Below, piece after piece: positions 27,825-36,500 of a stretch of 64,000 nucleotides of DNA (its first letter is position 1; the number at the start of each line of letters is the position of its first letter). A program made the position numbers and the translations under genes. Under the pieces are notes generated by a model. The model ran no database searches, was not told the origin of the DNA, and saw nothing but the letters and a program-made list of their open reading frames with translations. This DNA comes from Trinickia symbiotica (GTDB taxonomy: Bacteria > Pseudomonadota > Gammaproteobacteria > Burkholderiales > Burkholderiaceae). Location of the stretch: NCBI RefSeq assembly GCF_002934455.1, contig NZ_PTIR01000014.1, forward strand, positions 117,070 through 181,069, read 5' to 3'.

Positions 27825-28379
27825 ATGGGCCACCGCTTGAGCAAAATCGCAACGCGCACCGGTGACGATGGAACGACGGGCCTCGGCGACGGCAGCCGCG
27901 TGCCAAAAGACGATGCGCGGGTCGCGGCCATCGGCGATGTCGACGAGCTCAATTCACAAATCGGCCTGCTGCTTTGCGAAACGTTGCCCGACGATGTTCA
28001 CGAGGCGCTGACCGTCGTCCAGCACGATCTCTTCGATCTCGGCGGCGAGCTTTGCATTCCCGGTCACACGATGATCGGAGACGCTCACCTCGCGCGCATC
28101 GACGACTGGCTCGCCCATTACAACGCCGATCTGCCGCCGCTCAAGGAATTCATTCTGCCGGGCGGCGCGCGCGCGGCCGCGCTCGCCCATGTCTGCCGCA
28201 CCGTGTGCCGCCGTGCCGAGCGATCGATCGTCGCGCTCGGCAAGACGCAGCCGCTCGAAGCGGCGCCGCGTCGGTACGTCAATCGCCTGTCGGATCTTCT
28301 GTTCGTCCTCGCTCGCGTCTTGAATCGCGCGGGCGGCGGCGCCGACGTGCTTTGGCAGCGCGGGCGCAACGCCGGCTAG
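27825..28379 (+). CDS. PduO-type ATP:cob(I)alamin adenosyltransferase
   Basis: This is 184 residues from MGHRLSKIATRTGDDGTTGLGDG (ATG 27825), with GAGGAG 6 bases upstream; 17 in-frame codons before it were excluded. The N-terminal TRTGDDGTTGL loop binds ATP, and the helical core contains GDVDELNSQIGL, HDLFDLGGEL, FILPGGARAAALAH and the C-terminal RYVNRLSDLLFVLAR. These are the standard PduO-type landmarks. The enzyme adds the 5'-deoxyadenosyl group to cob(I)alamin to make coenzyme B12. No other cobalamin gene is in the window, so it probably serves salvage or supply of a B12-dependent enzyme encoded elsewhere. Confidence 0.94.
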   Translation: MGHRLSKIATRTGDDGTTGLGDGSRVPKDDARVAAIGDVDELNSQIGLLLCETLPDDVHEALTVVQHDLFDLGGELCIPGHTMIGDAHLARIDDWLAHYNADLPPLKEFILPGGARAAALAHVCRTVCRRAERSIVALGKTQPLEAAPRRYVNRLSDLLFVLARVLNRAGGGADVLWQRGRNAG

Positions 28380-28429
28380 TCGCCCGCCAGGCTGTCTCCG
28401 CCCTCGAATGAATGATGCGCTGCGACAAA

Positions 28430-28457
28430 TTGTCGTATTACGATTTGCCAATAAAGA
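28430..28457 (+). promoter_or_regulatory. Candidate promoter of hmp
   Basis: TTGTCG (28430-28435) and TAAAGA (28452-28457) are separated by 16 bases. The -10 overlaps the left half of the NsrR-like palindrome, so bound repressor would block RNA polymerase. Confidence 0.45.
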
Positions 28458-28476
28458 TGTAAATTGTGCGCATCTT
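28454..28476 (+). promoter_or_regulatory. NsrR-like operator at hmp
   Basis: A 23-base imperfect palindrome begins AAGATGTA and ends GCATCTT. The outer hexamers AAGATG and CATCTT are perfect and have the same spacing as the enterobacterial NsrR consensus. NsrR is an iron-sulfur Rrf2 repressor that releases hmp when nitric oxide is present. The nsrR gene itself is not in the window. Confidence 0.7.
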
Positions 28477-28493
28477 TAACGAGGAGCAGCCGA

Positions 28494-29708
28494 ATGAGTT
28501 CCCCTCTCACCGCAGACCAGATCGCGCGCGTCAAGGCGACCGCGCCCGTTTTCGCCGAGCACGGCGCGACGATCACGAAGCACTTCTACCGGCGCATGTT
28601 CGCCAACCGTCCGGAGCTGCGCAACCTGTTCAACCAGACGCACCAGGCGAGCGGCAGCCAGGCCGAGACGCTGGCGCATGCGGTCTACGCCTACGCGGCG
28701 AACATCGACAATCTCGCCGCGCTCGGCACGGCGGTCGGCCGCATCGCGAACAAGCACGCGAGCTTGAACATCCGCCCGGAGCACTATCCGATCGTCGGCG
28801 AGAACCTCCTCGCGTCCGTGGTCGAAGTGCTTGGCGAGGCTGTCGATGAGCCGACGCTCGAGGCTTGGCGCGCCGCCTATGCGCAACTCGCCCAGATCAT
28901 GATCGGCGTCGAGTCGAAGCTCTATCAGGGCGCGGCGTGGAGCGGGTACCGGCCGTTCATCGTCTCGCGCAAAGTGGTGGAGAGCGATGAAATCACCTCG
29001 TTCTACCTGACGCCGGCCGACGGCGCCGAGGCATGCGGTTTCGAGCCGGGGCAGTTCGTCACGGTCAAGCGCTATGTCGGCGAGCTCGGCGTCGATCAGC
29101 CGCGTCAGTACAGCCTGTCGGATGCGCCGCACGGCAAGTGGCTGCGCATTTCGGTGAAGCGCCACGGCGCGCCGCAGGGTAAAGAGGACGTGCCGCCCGG
29201 GCGGCTCTCGACGCTGCTGCACGAGGGCGTGGAAGAAGGCTCGATCGTCGAAGTGACGGCGCCGATGGGCGATTTCTGCCTCGATCGCACGAAGACGACG
29301 CCCGTCGTCCTCGTTTCGGGCGGCGTCGGCATTACGCCGATGATGTCGATGCTGTCGTCGCTCGTGGCCGAGGGCAGTACTCGCCGCGTGGCGTTCGTCC
29401 ACGCTTGTCGCAACGGCCGCGTGCATGCGTTCAAGACATGGCTCGCCGATACGGTGGCGAAGCATTCGAACGTGGCGCGCGCCGTCTTCTATGAGGATGT
29501 GACGGATGCCGACCGCGCCGGCATCGACTATGACTTCACCGGTCGAATCGATTTCGCGCTCATTGCGGAGCAGGCGCTGCTCCCCGATGCCGATTACTAC
29601 CTGTGCGGGCCGATTCCGTTCATGCAGTTCCAGCGCGATGCGTTGATCGGGCTAGGTGTGGATGCGGCGCGGATCCATACGGAAGTGTTCGGTTCCGGCG
29701 CGGTCTGA
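28494..29708 (+). CDS. hmp: Flavohaemoglobin, nitric oxide dioxygenase
   Basis: This is 404 residues from MSSPLTADQIARVKATAPVF (ATG 28494, GAGGAG 7 bases upstream). The globin domain (1-140) has the distal Tyr in HFYRRMFANRPELRNLFN and the proximal haem His in IANKHASLNI (H88). The FAD domain follows with RQYSLSDAPHG, and the NAD(P)H domain carries VSGGVGITPMMSML and YYLCGPIPFMQ. The enzyme oxidises NO to nitrate with O2 and NAD(P)H in the cytoplasm. The upstream palindrome at 28454-28476 indicates NO-responsive control by NsrR. It converges on aroG with only 27 bases between the stops. Confidence 0.97.
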   Translation: MSSPLTADQIARVKATAPVFAEHGATITKHFYRRMFANRPELRNLFNQTHQASGSQAETLAHAVYAYAANIDNLAALGTAVGRIANKHASLNIRPEHYPIVGENLLASVVEVLGEAVDEPTLEAWRAAYAQLAQIMIGVESKLYQGAAWSGYRPFIVSRKVVESDEITSFYLTPADGAEACGFEPGQFVTVKRYVGELGVDQPRQYSLSDAPHGKWLRISVKRHGAPQGKEDVPPGRLSTLLHEGVEEGSIVEVTAPMGDFCLDRTKTTPVVLVSGGVGITPMMSMLSSLVAEGSTRRVAFVHACRNGRVHAFKTWLADTVAKHSNVARAVFYEDVTDADRAGIDYDFTGRIDFALIAEQALLPDADYYLCGPIPFMQFQRDALIGLGVDAARIHTEVFGSGAV

Positions 29709-29735
29709 CCTTGCGAATGCGAGCGGCGGGACCAG

Positions 29736-30809
29736 TCAGTTCCCGCTGCCGCGCACGACACGCCGTGCTTTCACATTCTCGGCCAGCCGTTCGAGCACGC
29801 CGACGCTCTCGTCCCAGCCGATGCAGGCGTCGGTGATGCTCTGGCCGTAGTTGAGCGTGCAACCTTCCAGCAAATCCTGCCGTCCCTCGACAAGGTGCGA
29901 CTCGACCATCACACCGATGATGCGCTCGTCGCCGCCCGCCACTTGCCGGCCGATCTCGGCGCAAACGGGAATCTGGTTTTCGTGTTTCTTCGAGCTGTTC
30001 GCATGGCTCGCGTCGATCATGAGCCGCGCCGCCAGACCGGCCTTGCCGATCGCGGAACAGGCGGCGTCGACGCTTTCGGCGTCGTAGTTCGGCTTCACGC
30101 CACCGCGCAGGATCACATGGCAATCCTCGTTGCCGGCCGTCGATACGATCGCCGAGTGCCCGCCTTTCGTCACCGAGAGAAAGTGATGAGGTTGCGAGGC
30201 GGCCTTAATCGCATCGACGGCGATCTTCACGTTGCCGTCCGTGCCGTTTTTGAACCCGACCGGGCACGAAAGCCCCGATGCGAGCTCGCGGTGGACCTGC
30301 GACTCGGTCGTGCGCGCGCCGATGGCGCCCCACGCGACGAGATCGGCGATGTACTGCGGGCTGATCATGTCGAGGAACTCGGTGCCGGCCGGCAAGCCGA
30401 GCTCATTGATGCCGACGAGCAGCTCGCGCGCCGTTCGCAGCCCCTCGTTGATCTTGAAGCTGTTGTCGAGATGGGGATCGTTGATGAGACCCTTCCACCC
30501 GACCGTCGTCCTCGGCTTTTCGAAGTAGACGCGCATGACGATTTCGAGCTCGCTGGCGAAGCGTTTGCGTTGCTCCACGAGCCGGCCCGCGTATTCGAGC
30601 GCCGCCTTGGGATCGTGAATCGAGCACGGTCCGATGATCACGATGAGCCGGTCGTCCATCCCGTGCAGGATCCGATGCAGCGACTGGCGTGTGCTGAAGA
30701 TGAGATCGGAGATCGGCTCCGTGCACGGAAATTCGCGGATCAAATGCGCGGGCGGCGTCAGCTCCTTAAGCTCGCGGATCCGGACGTCATCAGTGTTGTG
30801 CGGGGGCAT
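29736..30809 (-). CDS. aroG: 3-deoxy-7-phosphoheptulonate (DAHP) synthase, class I
   Basis: This is 357 residues from MPPHNTDDVRIRELKELTPP (ATG 30809). The upstream open frame crosses the attenuator and was excluded. Core phrases are IVIIGPCSIHDPKAALEYA, MRVYFEKPRTTVGWKGLIND, GARTTESQVHRELASGLSCPVGFKNG and MIDASHANSSKKH, which supply the PEP, erythrose-4-phosphate and metal ligands of the AroF/G/H family. It makes the first committed step of aromatic amino acid synthesis. A Phe/Tyr-rich leader peptide and an intrinsic terminator stand between its promoter and start codon, indicating transcription attenuation by charged tRNA-Phe/Tyr. Which amino acid inhibits the enzyme allosterically cannot be told from sequence here. 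Confidence 0.96.
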   Translation of the reverse strand: MPPHNTDDVRIRELKELTPPAHLIREFPCTEPISDLIFSTRQSLHRILHGMDDRLIVIIGPCSIHDPKAALEYAGRLVEQRKRFASELEIVMRVYFEKPRTTVGWKGLINDPHLDNSFKINEGLRTARELLVGINELGLPAGTEFLDMISPQYIADLVAWGAIGARTTESQVHRELASGLSCPVGFKNGTDGNVKIAVDAIKAASQPHHFLSVTKGGHSAIVSTAGNEDCHVILRGGVKPNYDAESVDAACSAIGKAGLAARLMIDASHANSSKKHENQIPVCAEIGRQVAGGDERIIGVMVESHLVEGRQDLLEGCTLNYGQSITDACIGWDESVGVLERLAENVKARRVVRGSGN

Positions 30810-30861
30810 GCTGCGTTTCTCCTGTCGGTAGGGTGCCGAGTTCGCCCGCGGCGGCGGCACG

Positions 30862-30892
30862 AAAAAAAACCGCCGGGCTTTGCCGGCGGTTT
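30862..30892 (-). terminator. Attenuator terminator upstream of aroG
   Basis: Read on the minus strand, the stem CCGCCGG / CCGGCGG (loop of about six bases, with flanking AA/TT pairs) is followed by eight T. It is a strong intrinsic terminator placed 53 bases before the aroG start codon and 30 bases after the leader peptide stop. Its 5' arm (30883-30889) can instead pair with a segment inside the leader reading frame (30939-30945), as expected of an attenuator. Confidence 0.88.
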
Positions 30893-30921
30893 CTCTCGGG
30901 AATTCGGGTTCGCTTTGAGCG

Positions 30922-30990
30922 CTAACACCCCTCTCGATCCGCCAGCGGACTGAGATGCCAAAAGAAGTAAAAATAAAACTTCGTGAACAT
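30922..30990 (-). CDS. AroG leader peptide, Phe/Tyr-rich (22 residues)
   Basis: The frame starts ATG at 30990 and ends TAG at 30922-30924. It reads MFTKFYFYFFW in its first eleven residues, giving five Phe, two Tyr and one Trp, then HLSPLADREGC. It lies between a good promoter and an intrinsic terminator in front of aroG. Codons 16-18 (CTGGCGG) are complementary to the terminator's 5' arm. A ribosome stalled on the aromatic codons would leave this segment free to disrupt the terminator, while a moving ribosome would cover it. The ribosome binding site is weak. The leader is too short for routine gene finding and is likely unannotated in related genomes. Confidence 0.8.
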   Translation of the reverse strand: MFTKFYFYFFWHLSPLADREGC

Positions 30991-31024
30991 GGCTCGGTGG
31001 GACGTCTCAAAAAGGTGCTTACGC

Positions 31025-31053
31025 TTTATACCCCGGTTGGGCGCGGCTGGCAA
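31025..31053 (-). promoter_or_regulatory. Sigma-70 promoter of the aroG leader transcript
   Basis: On the minus strand TTGCCA (31048-31053) and TATAAA (31025-31030) are separated by exactly 17 bases. Transcription would begin near 31018, about 28 bases before the leader peptide start. This is one of the best-formed promoters in the window. Confidence 0.7.
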
Positions 31054-31149
31054 GTCGCGTGCCGGAAAAAGCCGCAAAATGGGCATGATCTGCGGCCACC
31101 GATCGCACGGGGGGCCGGCCTCGAACGCCGGCCAGCCGGACCCGATCGA
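31054..31149. other. Spacer between tldD and the aroG promoter
   Basis: No gene is present. A perfect 7-base inverted repeat (GGCCGGC / GCCGGCC, 31113-31133 region) lies just after the tldD stop and is followed on the minus strand by a C-run, not a T-run. It may mark the end of the tldD transcript but is not a classical terminator. Confidence 0.4.
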
Positions 31150-32616
31150 TCAAACCGTTCCGCCGACCGTCATCTTCTCGATGCGCAGTGTCGGCTGACC
31201 GACGCCGACGGGCACGCTCTGGCCTTCCTTGCCGCAGACACCGACGCCTGTATCGAGCGCCATGTCGTTGCCGATCATCGTCACGTACTTGAGCGATTCG
31301 GGGCCGCTGCCGATCAATGTCGCGCCCTTGACGGGGTAGGCGATCCGGCCGTTCTCGATCATGTACGCCTCGGAGGCCGAGAAAACGAATTTGCCGTTGG
31401 TGATGTCGACCTGCCCGCCGCCGAAGTTCACGGCATAGAGGCCGTTCTTCACCGAGGCGATGATCTCGGCGGGGTCTTTGTCGCCGTTCAGCATGTAGGT
31501 GTTCGTCATGCGCGGCATGGGCAGCGCCGCGTACGACTCTCGGCGCGCATTGCCCGTCACCGGCATCTTCATGAGCCGGGCATTCAGCGAATCCTGAATG
31601 TAGCCCTTGAGCACGCCGTCTTCGATCAGCGTCGTGCATTGCGTGGGGTTGCCTTCGTCGTCGATATTGAGCGAGCCGCGCCGGTTCGGCAGCGTGCCGT
31701 CGTCGACGACCGTGACGCCCTTCGCCGCCACACGCTCGCCGATGCGTCCCGCGAATGCCGACGAGCCTTTGCGATTGAAGTCTCCCTCGAGCCCGTGACC
31801 GATCGCCTCGTGCAACAGCACGCCGGGCCAGCCGGGGCCGAGCACGACCGTCATCGTACCTGCCGGAGCGGGCCGTGCGTCGAGATTGACGAGCGCGGCT
31901 TTCACGGCGTCGTCGACATAGCGCTTGAGCACTTCGTCGGTGAAATAGCCATAGTCGAATCGGCCGCCGCCGCCGCCCGTGCCGATCTCGCGCCGGCCAT
32001 TCTGCTCGGCGATGACCGTCACCGACACGCGCACGAGCGGCCGCACATCGGCCGCGAGCGCGCCGTCGCTGCGCGCGACGAGCACGACGTCGTATTCTCC
32101 CGCGAGGCCCGCCATCACCTGCGAAATGCGCGGATCGGCGCCGCGCGCCATCTGCTCGACGCGCTCGAGGAGCTCCACCTTCGCCGTCGCGTCGAGCGAG
32201 GCGAGCGGGTCGGCGGCCAGATAGAGATCGCGGCCCGCGACGCCCCTGAGCGCGCTCGCCACCTTGATTTTCTGGTTGCCGCCACCTGCCTTGGCGATCG
32301 AGCGCGTCGCCTCGGCCGCTTGACGTAGCGCCTCGGGCGAGAGGTCGTCCGAATAGGCGAAGGCCGTGCGATCGCCGGAGACGGCGCGCACGCCGACGCC
32401 TTGATCGATGCTGAAGCTGCCCGATTTCACGATTCCCTCTTCGAGGCTCCACGCTTCGCTGCGCGTTGCCTGGAAGTAGAGGTCCGCGTAGTCGACGCGG
32501 TGCGTGAAGATATCGGCGAGCGTGCGCGTGAGCAGCGCCTCGTCGAGGCCATAGGGGGTGAGCAGCGCGTCTTTCGCCGTGGCGAGGTTGCGAATGCCGG
32601 GTTCGATGATGTTCAT
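31150..32616 (-). CDS. tldD: Metalloprotease TldD
   Basis: This is 488 residues from MNIIEPGIRNLATAKDALLTP (ATG 32616). The N-terminal 57 codons of the open frame are non-homologous and were excluded. The zinc site is the HExxxH motif in LLHEAIGHGLEGDFNRKGSSAF (His, Glu, His near residue 260) with a distal Cys/Gly-rich segment (GVGVCGKEGQSVPVGVGQP). TldD works with TldE/PmbA as a heterodimeric peptidase that processes small peptides such as microcin precursors and the CcdA antitoxin. The tldE partner is not in the window. It follows the nitrilase gene on the same strand, 44 bases away. Confidence 0.95.
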   Translation of the reverse strand: MNIIEPGIRNLATAKDALLTPYGLDEALLTRTLADIFTHRVDYADLYFQATRSEAWSLEEGIVKSGSFSIDQGVGVRAVSGDRTAFAYSDDLSPEALRQAAEATRSIAKAGGGNQKIKVASALRGVAGRDLYLAADPLASLDATAKVELLERVEQMARGADPRISQVMAGLAGEYDVVLVARSDGALAADVRPLVRVSVTVIAEQNGRREIGTGGGGGRFDYGYFTDEVLKRYVDDAVKAALVNLDARPAPAGTMTVVLGPGWPGVLLHEAIGHGLEGDFNRKGSSAFAGRIGERVAAKGVTVVDDGTLPNRRGSLNIDDEGNPTQCTTLIEDGVLKGYIQDSLNARLMKMPVTGNARRESYAALPMPRMTNTYMLNGDKDPAEIIASVKNGLYAVNFGGGQVDITNGKFVFSASEAYMIENGRIAYPVKGATLIGSGPESLKYVTMIGNDMALDTGVGVCGKEGQSVPVGVGQPTLRIEKMTVGGTV

Positions 32617-32660
32617 GCGAATGGATCGAAACGAACGGAATGCGGTGATTGAAAAAGCGG

Positions 32661-33512
32661 CTATGCAAGCACGCGGTGCCGCCAGGCGGGGAGGCTGCGC
32701 CTGACTTCTTCGATGCGCCGACGCTCGATATCGCCGGCCACGACGCCCGGGCCCTCGTCCGCGCGCTCGGCCACGATCTCGCCCCACGGGTCGACGAGCA
32801 TACTATGCCCCCATGTGCGCCGGCCGTTCTCGTGCGTGCAGCCCTGCGCGGCGGCGAGCACGTAGCACTGGTTCTCGACGGCGCGGGCGCGCAACAGCAT
32901 CTCCCAGTGCGCGCGCCCCGTCGTGTACGTGAACGCCGAGGGCACGACGATCATGGCGACATCGCCCATCCGCCGATAGAGCTCGGGAAAGCGCAAATCG
33001 TAGCAGACCGACAGCCCCACTCGGCCAAACGGCGCGTCGAAGGTGCGAACCTCGCCGCCGGGCCGGATCGTGCGCGCTTCGTCGAACGACTCGTCGCCCT
33101 TTTCGAAGTTGAAAAGGTGGATCTTGTCGTAGCGCGCCACTTCCCTGCCTTGCGGATCGAAAACGAGCGATGTGTTGAGCACGCGCTCGCGATCTGCGGA
33201 CGGCTCGCTGACGGCGAGCGGCAGTGTTCCGCCGATGACCCAAAGGCCATGGCGGCGCGCCGCTTCGGCCAGAAAGCGCTGAATCGGGCCGTCGCCGTAT
33301 GTTTCCCGCACCGCGAGCTTGTCCGTCTCCTTGAAGCCCATGAAGCAGAAGTACTCGGGCAGCAGCACGAGCTGCGCGCCGTCGCTCGCCGCCTCGGCGA
33401 TGAGCCGCGCGGCATCCTCGAGATTGCGCTCGCGCTCGGGCGTGCTGACCATTTGCAGCGCGGCGACGCGAAACGGCGCGGATCGCGTCGGTGTAGTCGA
33501 AAGATCGCTCAT
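32661..33512 (-). CDS. Nitrilase-family amidohydrolase (Nit1-like deaminated glutathione amidase)
   Basis: This is 283 residues from MSDLSTTPTRSAPFRVAALQM (ATG 33512). The Glu-Lys-Cys triad is visible: Glu in LVLLPEYFCFMG, Lys in RYDKIHLFNFEKG and Cys in LSVCYDLRFPELYR. The surrounding ETYGDGPIQRFLAEAARRHG and FNFEKGDESFDE phrases match the Nit1/YbeM branch, which hydrolyses deaminated glutathione as metabolite repair. An omega-amidase is a less likely alternative. The gene lies 27 bases after yhdP and 44 bases before tldD, and this yhdP-nit-tldD order is common in betaproteobacteria. Confidence 0.9.
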   Translation of the reverse strand: MSDLSTTPTRSAPFRVAALQMVSTPERERNLEDAARLIAEAASDGAQLVLLPEYFCFMGFKETDKLAVRETYGDGPIQRFLAEAARRHGLWVIGGTLPLAVSEPSADRERVLNTSLVFDPQGREVARYDKIHLFNFEKGDESFDEARTIRPGGEVRTFDAPFGRVGLSVCYDLRFPELYRRMGDVAMIVVPSAFTYTTGRAHWEMLLRARAVENQCYVLAAAQGCTHENGRRTWGHSMLVDPWGEIVAERADEGPGVVAGDIERRRIEEVRRSLPAWRHRVLA

Positions 33513-33539
33513 GGAGATCAACGTAATCCGTCAGTTCCG

Positions 33540-36500
33540 TCAGTTGCCGGTGTTGCCGGTTGCTTCGGCCGGAGCAACCATCTTACCCCGATCGCCGGTG
33601 AACCGCTCGACGCGCGGATGCGACCATGACCCCGTTATTGCGTACTGCGTAGCGAACGCGTGGGCGATCGATTGCGAGAGCGCCAGGTTGGCCACCAGCG
33701 CGCCCAGGCCCAGCAGCGGATTCACGACCGTCGCCGCAATGACGGCCGAGCCGGCATTGAGCGTGGGGGTGACCGCGACGTGCAGATTCTGCGTCTCCGC
33801 GGCGAGATTGACAGAGCCCGAGAGGTCGGCGCGCGCCGGCGCCGTGACGATACGGAAGTCGTCGGTTCGCGCAATGCCGTCGGTGATGTGGCCCGTGCCC
33901 GTCACGCTGTGGAACGGCAGCCCTTCGCCGATCACATCGCGAAAGTTCAGCGTGATCACGCGCTGAAGGCTTTGCAGGCTCAATACGCCGAGTAGCTTCG
34001 CGACGCCGGGATCGACCTTGAGGATCTGTCCATGCTGGAGGTCGACGCTCATGTGGCCCCAAAGCGTCGGGTAATCGATGGCCGTCGGCTCGCCGCGCCA
34101 GCCGATACTGCCCGTGAGCGAGCCCTTGCCGGCCTTCACGGTGCGCGGAAGTCCCAATTGATCGAGCAGGGCGCCCGCGTCGGAGATGTCGAGCTTGAAA
34201 TCGATGGCCGTGCGGCGCGGGGTATTGGCTGCGACATTCGCGCCCAGACGGGGCGCCGTGCGCCAGTTGGCGGTCGCCGCGAGATGCGCGGCGGCGCTCG
34301 TGATGTCGAATTTGTCGACTTGCCAGACCGGCACGCCGTCTTCGTCGAGATTGTGCGCCGCGAGGGCGAGCTGCCCGAGCTTGTGCCCTCGTACGACGAA
34401 GTCGTCGATCGTCAGATCGATGGCCGGCATATGCCGAGCCGAAGGCGTCGACAGTTGACCGACGAGCGCGTGCCCGACGGCGACGGGAATTTCCGCCTTG
34501 GCGAAATGGGCCTTCAGTTGGCCGCCGTCGCTGCTCGTTGCGCCGGGCCGCCAGTTCAGATCGCCTGTGAGCTGATCCGATGCAATTCGCGCTTGCCAGT
34601 CGCGCCCCGATTCTTCCGCGTCGATGTGGACGTTCGCCCATTCGCGCTCGAGCAGCTTGAGCGTACCGAACCGCAGGTCGAAGCGACTCGGGGCAAACTC
34701 GCTGCTCGATGCGATGTTCGACGCGCCGCCCGAGCGGCCCCTCGAATCGTTTCCGTCCGCCGGGTTGGCGCGGGCCTCTCGAGGTCCAGCCGTATCCCGC
34801 GACTGGCGCAGCTCGGTCACGAGCGTACGCCAGGCGTCGGCATCGAACGACTGCAAATCGGCCGCCGCGCTCACGCCTTCGCTCGGCAGTCGCGCGGGCT
34901 CGCCGATGCCGATCGCTCCTCGCACGACCGAAAGCGCGCCGAGTGCATCGGGATGCACCGCGCCGTGACGCACCAGATAGGAAGCCGTCACGGGACCCAG
35001 TGCAAGGTCCGCGCGTGCGAGCGGCGAACCCTTATCTTCCGCGATGGCCGGCTCGGGCTTCACCGAGAACGAGAATGGCATCGGCGTGCCCACCGGCTTG
35101 CCGAGCGGGGCGGGCAGATCGAGCGCGAGGCCGGTGAGGTCGGAATGCGCGGAGACCTCGGGCAAGGCGCCTTTTCTGCCACGGATGTCGAGCACATAGG
35201 GCGCGGCACCGTGCAAACGGTCCAGCAGCTTGCCGGCTGTTCCGTTTCGGTCGAAGTCGCGCGCGCTGTCCGCCGCGATTTGTCCTGAAATGTCGAAGCC
35301 ATAGCTGCCGTTGGCCGCGAGCCCCCCGCCGGCCTTGAACTCGCCGCCGAGCCAGCGACCGGCGATCCGTTCGAGCGAGAGCGCGTGCTCGGTGAATCGC
35401 ACGCCGCCGGTGAGCTTTTCGAGCGGCGGCCATTGCGCACGGGCCAGCGTGTTGCCGCGCAGCCCGACGGTCCCGACCACGCTCACGTGCGGCATCTGGG
35501 TGCGCGGCACTGTCAATTGGAGGTCGAGGGTTGCCGGCCCGCTCGCGCTCACCGTGTCGCCGACGTGATCCGTCAAGCTGCCGGCGGCGCTGTTATTCAA
35601 ATAGTCGAGCAGATCGGCGAGCGGTCCCCGCGCTCTACCGTCGATGACGAGGCTCGACCCGTGATTGCCGAGATCGGCGATTCGGCCGTTGACGCGTTCG
35701 AGCGCGATGCGCTTGTAGTGGCCTTTGTCGATATCGAAGCGCAGCAGGTTCTCCCTCAGCGTAAAGACACCGTCGATGCCCTCGAGCGCCGGCCAGACAT
35801 CGGGCTCGCCGTTGCGCAGCTTTTTCGGTGGATAGGGCGAGGGATCGAATTTGCCGCCCGAGAAGGGTGCGACGATGCGAAAGATGCCCGCGTGCGGATC
35901 TCTCGAATAGGGAAACTTGTCGAGGCCGCCATGGATTTCGATCGTTGCGTTGCGGGCGATGCCGTCCTGCAGACCGTGGCCGAGATAGTGGCGCGTGTGC
36001 TCGCCGACGCTCGTCGGCAGGTAGCGCGAGATGGCAGGGACCTTCGCGCGGGAGATGTTCGCCGTCAAGTCGAGCGAGCCGCGGCCGTGCCCCGGGTTCC
36101 TATAGTTCGCGACGACCGTACCGGCCGTATCGGCGTTCTCGAAGCTGAGCTCAGGCACGGTCACCGCAAACGCCTTCTGCGGCTCGCCGGGGGCCGGCGT
36201 CACGGTCCACTGCCCACGCCCACGCAGACGGTCGAATGCGAGGCGAGGGTCGTCGAACTCCCCAGGCAGCGTCATCGTCGCGTTGACCGTATCGACCGAC
36301 ACGGCGCCGTGCGTTTCGTCGGCGTCAATCGTTCCCCAAATGTTTTCGAAGCCCGGCAAGCCTACGCGCGGATGGCCGGCCGGCGAGAGCCCCGGGGGCG
36401 GTTCCTGCGCGGCAATGCTGATGCCTTCGAGGTCGCCCTTCACGCGGTAGCGGACGATCGGCGCCGTGCCCGTGACGCGCTGCTCGCTCGCCGCGAGCGC

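Noticed and set aside
27546..27840. Frames encoding poly-Ala, Gly-Ser or Arg-Gln runs across the hexanucleotide tract
   Set aside because: They are produced by the (CCGCTG)n repeat in all frames and have no start signals or conserved flanks.
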